A DNA stretch of 17,870 nucleotides from Clostridium sp. CAG:1024 (lineage in GTDB: Bacteria; Bacillota; Clostridia; Christensenellales; CAG-138), in assembly GCA_000432015.1 (NCBI GenBank), contig HF985526.1, positions 1-17,870 of the forward strand, read 5' to 3'. Shown here one piece after another: positions 14,615 to 17,870 of this stretch. The translations under genes were made by a program, and so were the position numbers. The notes under the pieces are model-generated. The model was not told where the DNA came from and did no database searches. It saw only the letters and a program-made list of their open reading frames with translations. Position 1 is the stretch's first letter, and each line of letters opens with the position of its first letter.

Positions 14615-14660
14615 GCGCAGAATATGATTTGCACCTTGCCGCGGGCGGATAAGGGCACGG

Positions 14661-15902
14661 TTAGCGGATCTGACCGCTGCCGCGTATCACATACTTCACC
14701 GTCGTCAGCTCGTGCAGACCCATCGGTCCGCGTGCATGGAGCTTCTGCGTACTGATACCGATCTCCGCACCGAATCCGAATTCTCCGCCATCTGTGAAAC
14801 GCGTTGATGCGTTGACATAGACCGCAGCGGCATCCACGCAATCCAAAAACCGCTCGGCCGCGTTGTAACTCTCCGTTACGATGGCCTCGCTGTGATGAGT
14901 GCCGCAGCGATTGATGTGTGCGATCGCCTCATCCAGTGAATCGACGACTTTGATCGAAAGAATATAGTCGTCGTATTCGGTCGTCCAATCCTCCTCCGTG
15001 GCGGCGTTCGCCTGCGGCAGGATTGCCCGCGCCCGCTCGCAGCAGCGGAGTTCGACGGGATACGCCGCAAGACGCTCGGAAAGCATCGGCAAAAACGCTT
15101 CGCTGACCCGTTCGTGAACGAGCACTGTCTCGCAGGCATTGCAGACGGACGGGCGGGAACACTTCGCGTTCTCCGCGATGTTGACGGCCATGAATAGATC
15201 GGCCGCTTCATCGATATATGTGTGACAAACGCCTGCTCCGGTCTCGATCACAGGCACGGAAGCATTCTGTACGACAGAACGGATCAGTCCTGCGCCACCG
15301 CGCGGGATCAGGACATCCAGGTAACCGTTCAGACGCATCATTTTCTGTGCGGTCTCACGGCTCGTGTCCTCAAGCAGCTGAATCGCGCCCTCCGGCACAC
15401 CGTTTTGATAGGCGCAATCCGCAAGAATGTGTTTCAGGCAAAGGTTCGTATGCAGCGCTTCCTTGCCTCCGCGCAGCATACAGGCGTTGCCGGATTTCAA
15501 CGTCAACCCGATCGCATCGACCGTAACATTTGGACGCGCTTCGAAGATGATGCCGACAACGCCAAGCGGGACTCTTCGTTTTTCGATGGATAGGCCGTTG
15601 GGACGTTTGGTCACGCTGTCTGCACCTCCCACCGGGTCCGGCAGACCCGCCACATGCCGCAGCCCATCCGCCATTTCGCGGACACGCGCTTCTGTCAGCG
15701 TCAGTCGATCGAGAAATGCTTTCCCGTGGCCCGCGGCCGCTGCCGCTTTGAGGTCTCTGCGGTTCTCAGCGAGGATCTCTTCCGTATGTACAAGCAGCGC
15801 ATCCGCCATGCGGCAGAGCGCTTCGTTCTTTTTACTCGTGCCCAGCACGGCAAGCGCATAGGACGCGCGCTTTGCTTCGGCGGCAAGCTGAAGTAATTCC
15901 AT
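14661..15902 (-). CDS. proA: gamma-glutamyl phosphate reductase
   Basis: ProA reduces gamma-glutamyl phosphate with NADPH to glutamate semialdehyde, the second step of proline synthesis from glutamate. The 413-residue length is standard. Recognisable stretches are the N-terminal KRASYALAVLGTSKKNEAL, RVPLGVVGIIFEARPNVTVD, LLEDTSRE, the active-site region SRPSVCNACETVLVH with catalytic C254, and the C-terminal FGFGAEIGISTQKLHARGPM. All key positions are present. GGGAGG lies 8 bases before the ATG. The usual partner proB (glutamate 5-kinase) is not adjacent on the visible side, and a promoter immediately upstream shows the gene is transcribed on its own. No clear terminator separates it from rsmD. 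Confidence 0.96.
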   Translation of the reverse strand: MELLQLAAEAKRASYALAVLGTSKKNEALCRMADALLVHTEEILAENRRDLKAAAAAGHGKAFLDRLTLTEARVREMADGLRHVAGLPDPVGGADSVTKRPNGLSIEKRRVPLGVVGIIFEARPNVTVDAIGLTLKSGNACMLRGGKEALHTNLCLKHILADCAYQNGVPEGAIQLLEDTSRETAQKMMRLNGYLDVLIPRGGAGLIRSVVQNASVPVIETGAGVCHTYIDEAADLFMAVNIAENAKCSRPSVCNACETVLVHERVSEAFLPMLSERLAAYPVELRCCERARAILPQANAATEEDWTTEYDDYILSIKVVDSLDEAIAHINRCGTHHSEAIVTESYNAAERFLDCVDAAAVYVNASTRFTDGGEFGFGAEIGISTQKLHARGPMGLHELTTVKYVIRGSGQIR

Positions 15903-15917
15903 TTTCTCATCCTCCCG

Positions 15918-16193
15918 TTGCTTGCACCAGTATACTATAAGCCGAACCGTATCGCAAGAAAGTCAGAAAAAACAGCCCGCGAAGGGCTGTTAATCCGAAA
16001 ACTGTCTCAAACAGGACTGCCACAAACGCAGCTCGGCAAAGCGCTCCGCATGACGCAGCGCCGCGTCTCTTACATCGAATGCGATCGCTACGAGCCCAGC
16101 ATGGAAGATCTGATCACGATCTGCCGTTACTTTCGGATTTCTGCGGATTATCTGCTCGGTATTCCGTACAATTACGACTGTCCGACGTTCTGA
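15918..16193 (+). CDS. short XRE-family HTH protein or 5'-damaged remnant
   Basis: The frame encodes a Cro/cI-type helix-turn-helix: IRKLSQTGLPQTQLGKAL, then MTQRRVSYIECDRYEPSMED and RISADYLLGI, which is nearly the entire DNA-binding domain and nothing more. Homology begins at about 15987, where the codons are CTG TTA ATC CGA. There is no ATG or GTG in the right place. The only standard start upstream is TTG at 15918, which has no ribosome binding site, would add about 23 unrelated residues and lies across the proA promoter on the opposite strand. The 5' edge of the domain also lies inside the hairpin at 15971-15991. Either a rare CTG start is used or the original start has been lost. The downstream part is intact, with normal codon use. 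The start coordinate given is the longest possible, not the likely one. Confidence 0.5.
   Translation: MLAPVYYKPNRIARKSEKTAREGLLIRKLSQTGLPQTQLGKALRMTQRRVSYIECDRYEPSMEDLITICRYFRISADYLLGIPYNYDCPTF
15929..15957 (-). promoter_or_regulatory. proA promoter
   Basis: On the - strand TTGCGA (15957-15952) and TATACT (15934-15929) have a 17-base spacer. Transcription would start about 20 bases before the proA ATG, leaving room only for the ribosome binding site and none for a T-box or other leader control. Confidence 0.7.
15967..15991 (-). terminator. intrinsic terminator upstream of proA, reading leftward
   Basis: AACAGCCC (15971-15978) and GGGCTGTT (15984-15991) form an 8-bp stem with a 5-base loop. 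On the - strand the stem is followed by a run of T from the A tract 15967-15972. It would stop leftward transcripts from the BofC-like gene just before the proA promoter. On the + strand no T run follows. Confidence 0.8.
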
Positions 16194-16213
16194 GCTCTTG
16201 CACATACAAGAAT

Positions 16214-16245
16214 AACCGAGCCGTCGATCCCATTGCGGCTCGGTT
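16214..16245. terminator. convergent-gene hairpin between the HTH frame and the BofC-like gene
   Basis: AACCGAGCCG (16214-16223) and CGGCTCGGTT (16236-16245) give a perfect 10-bp stem with a 12-base loop. T content after the stem is modest on both strands (GGTTTGACGTTTC on +, ATTCTTG on -), so efficiency is uncertain, but the location between convergent reading frames fits. Confidence 0.65.
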
Positions 16246-16276
16246 GGTTTGACGTTTCTTTTCCGGTCACTTGCGA

Positions 16277-16831
16277 TCAGCTCTCTGCGTTCTCCAAGTA
16301 TTCGTTGATCTCGTCCGCCGAATCGAAAGCGATCCCCTCATACAGTTCCTCTGCGGTCTCTGCATCAAATGCAGCTGCAAAGAGCGGCAGAACCTGCACG
16401 CTCTCCACTTCGAGCGTTTCCGCATTGGCCTTCAGAATGCGCAGTTGCCCCGCGTCATCCGCTTTCAGCATCACATGTGCCGGGCATGCGCCGATGCGTA
16501 AAAAATCCACTTCCACCGTTTCTGACGAAAAGGCGTTCATGCGGCCATCCGGATACTCTTCCTGAAACTCTTCCCGTGTTTCCCCGACATAGGGCATTGC
16601 GTCCGCATCGCGTTTCAGCGTATGCATACACCCCGTAAACTGGTAGGTGAAATGCAGCTTCGTTTCCGGCAAAATGCTTACAAGTCCGATCCGATCTACT
16701 TCCGTCGTCTCCGGCTCCGCCGGCGTCAGTCGGCGCTGCTCCACTGCTCCGCCGAGCGCTGCGCCCGCCAGCAGTCCGAACAACGCGCTGACAAACAGTT
16801 TCCAGTTTGCTTTGAAAATCTCGCGCATCAT
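16277..16831 (-). CDS. BofC-like membrane-anchored protein
   Basis: This 184-residue protein has one N-terminal membrane segment (about 11-30, LFVSALFGLLAGAALGGAV), so the rest is probably outside the cytoplasm. The exported part carries YVGETREEFQEEYPDGRM, then FSSETVEVDF, CPAHVMLKADD and, near the end, YEGIAFDSADEINEYLE. This order and spacing recalls the C-terminal domain of BofC, a forespore protein that in Bacillus restrains the SpoIVB protease, and related clostridial proteins. The assignment is by pattern recall and is not certain; the exact role may differ. GGAGGG stands 5-6 bases before the first of two adjacent ATG codons, and the first (16831) is used. Its leftward transcript would end at the hairpins at 16214-16245 and 15967-15991. 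Confidence 0.75.
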   Translation of the reverse strand: MMREIFKANWKLFVSALFGLLAGAALGGAVEQRRLTPAEPETTEVDRIGLVSILPETKLHFTYQFTGCMHTLKRDADAMPYVGETREEFQEEYPDGRMNAFSSETVEVDFLRIGACPAHVMLKADDAGQLRILKANAETLEVESVQVLPLFAAAFDAETAEELYEGIAFDSADEINEYLENAES

Positions 16832-16884
16832 TGACTCCCTCCGGTTTCAGTTTGCGCGCAATCAGGCAAAATATACTGTGGCCG

Positions 16885-16913
16885 TTTCTTTTTTCGGGAA
16901 AATGCGGTAAAAT
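16885..16913 (+). promoter_or_regulatory. possible promoter of the GT-C-like gene
   Basis: TAAAAT (16908-16913) is a fair -10 box with TTTCTT 17 bases upstream as a poor -35. Distance to the ATG at 16937 leaves a short leader with TGGAGGG. Weakly supported. Confidence 0.3.
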
Positions 16914-16936
16914 GGGTTTTGTATTGGAGGGATCCC

Positions 16937-17870
16937 ATGGTATTCGATCTTCTTTCAGCGCTGTACCTCGTGGCGTTCGTCTTATCGGGCGTTGCGATCG
17001 CGCGCGTCTATCTTTCCAAAGAGCGTCCGCTTGTACGTCTCTGGCTCGGCGGCGTGATCGCGCTGCTCTTGCTGATTTGGCTTCCTGCACTGTTTTCCCT
17101 TCTGCTCGGGTTCACGCTGCTGTCGCAGCTGCTCGCGCTTGCCGTCGCGGTCTGCTTCGGAACGCTCTGCGCGATCCTTGCAAAAAACAAGCCCGTCATG
17201 AAAAACGACTGGCCCTCGGAATGCGACGTACTGTTTACACTTCTTCCCCTGCTTGTGATCGGCATTGTTCTTCTTTCCACGCATACGATCCTGCCGGTCA
17301 ACGGCGGTCTGTCTGTCGGGCAATCGACCTACGGCGACCTTGCGATGCACCTCGGCTTTATCACCAGCATTGCTGAGCAGCATACGTTCCCGCCGATGTA
17401 TTCCATCTGTCCGGACACGCCGGTCGGGTATCCGTTTTTGTCGGACAGCATCAGCTCGACCTTCTATGCGCTCGGCGCCGATCTGCGATTTGCAACGATG
17501 CTCCCCGCCATGTACGCATACGCGCTTGTGCTGCTCGGCGTATATCTCTTCTTTGAACGCTATCTGAAAGACCGCGCAACAACACGTCTTGCCACGCTTC
17601 TCTTTTTCCTTGGCGGCGGCTTCGGCTTTGCGTACTGCTTCGATCTGCTGCAGCAGGATCCCGGCAAATTGACCCGTTTTCTCACCGCGTTCTATGAAAC
17701 GCCGACAAATAACGTGACCGTGGGCATCAAATGGGTCAACCCCATTGCGGACATGCTCATCCCGCAGCGCGCAACACTATTCGGATGGGCGTTTCTGTTT
17801 CCCTGTCTGTATCTGCTGTACCGCGCGGCGTTTGAGCAGGATCGCAAAAGCTTCACACTGCTCGGCATTC
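16937..17870 (+). CDS. multi-pass membrane protein, GT-C glycosyltransferase-like, 3' end outside window
   Basis: An open frame of 311 codons runs from ATG 16937 to the window end without a stop. TGGAGGG lies 6 bases before the start. The product is a polytopic membrane protein with hydrophobic segments at about 5-24, 35-58, 60-82, 98-115, 186-206, 218-235 and 280-297. Between the fourth and fifth segments is a loop with GQSTYGDLAMHLGFITSIAE, where D134 and H138 sit in a D-x3-H arrangement. This is followed by GYPFLSDSISSTFYALG, a pattern like the first large outer loop of GT-C enzymes, which use lipid-linked sugar donors. That would make it a cell-surface glycosyltransferase, but four segments before the loop is unusual for the fold, so I call this a resemblance only. 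Confidence 0.75.
   Translation, partial: MVFDLLSALYLVAFVLSGVAIARVYLSKERPLVRLWLGGVIALLLLIWLPALFSLLLGFTLLSQLLALAVAVCFGTLCAILAKNKPVMKNDWPSECDVLFTLLPLLVIGIVLLSTHTILPVNGGLSVGQSTYGDLAMHLGFITSIAEQHTFPPMYSICPDTPVGYPFLSDSISSTFYALGADLRFATMLPAMYAYALVLLGVYLFFERYLKDRATTRLATLLFFLGGGFGFAYCFDLLQQDPGKLTRFLTAFYETPTNNVTVGIKWVNPIADMLIPQRATLFGWAFLFPCLYLLYRAAFEQDRKSFTLLGI

Noticed and set aside
15903..16276. Possible T-box leader controlling proA, suggested by the terminator hairpin upstream
   Set aside because: The proA promoter lies between the hairpin and the gene, and no T-box core sequence is visible in the region; the hairpin is better explained as the end of the leftward unit.
1..17870. Mobile elements, CRISPR arrays, tRNA or rRNA genes
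   Set aside because: I found no transposase or integrase motifs, no regularly spaced repeats, and no cloverleaf or rRNA-like stretches on either strand.

Overview
The window comes from a GC-rich, low-GC-phylum-type bacterium (Firmicutes, class Clostridia, probably an uncultured gut or anaerobic lineage). This is inferred from family resemblance, not from a marker gene. The pointers are a BofC-like protein typical of spore-forming lineages, a MOSC-MogA fusion, the anaerobe-type queuosine enzyme QueH, strong AGGAGG-type ribosome binding sites and sigma-A-type promoters. Genes are tightly packed. Several neighbours share a 4-base stop/start overlap (ATGA or GTGA), which suggests translational coupling.

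Layout. Positions 1-444 hold the 3' part of a zinc-ribbon membrane protein gene (+), facing malQ (458-1936, -), a 4-alpha-glucanotransferase. From 2016 a three-gene + unit follows: a D-aminoacylase-type amidohydrolase, a PsuK-like PfkB kinase and a fructokinase-like PfkB kinase. It ends at a weak terminator near 5468-5495. A well-formed promoter (5529-5557) then drives a long + unit for molybdenum cofactor synthesis and molybdate uptake: a MoeA/MogA-like molybdopterin-binding protein with a C-terminal four-cysteine motif, moaC, moaA, a MOSC-MogA fusion and modABC. queH lies 18 bases behind modC. A bidirectional terminator (12416-12452) closes this unit.

The - strand then carries proA (own promoter), followed by rsmD, coaD and an acidic coiled-coil protein, which are chained by overlapping stop/start codons and share a promoter at 14586-14614. 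To the right of proA lie a short HTH reading frame with no credible start codon, a BofC-like membrane-anchored protein (-), and the 5' part of a large multi-pass membrane protein resembling GT-C glycosyltransferases (+), which runs off the window.

How the genes work together. ModABC would import molybdate. MoaA and MoaC make cyclic pyranopterin monophosphate from GTP. The MoeA-like and MOSC-MogA proteins would act late, on molybdopterin adenylylation, metal insertion or sulfur handling. MoaD, MoaE, MoeB and any molybdoenzyme are absent from the window. I see no phage, transposon, CRISPR, tRNA or rRNA. Most of the region is conventional metabolism. The points most worth a second look are the apparently leaderless amidohydrolase start, an operator-like palindrome at the modA start region, the four-cysteine tail of the MoeA-like protein, the amidohydrolase/two-kinase operon, and the start-less HTH frame embedded in a terminator.
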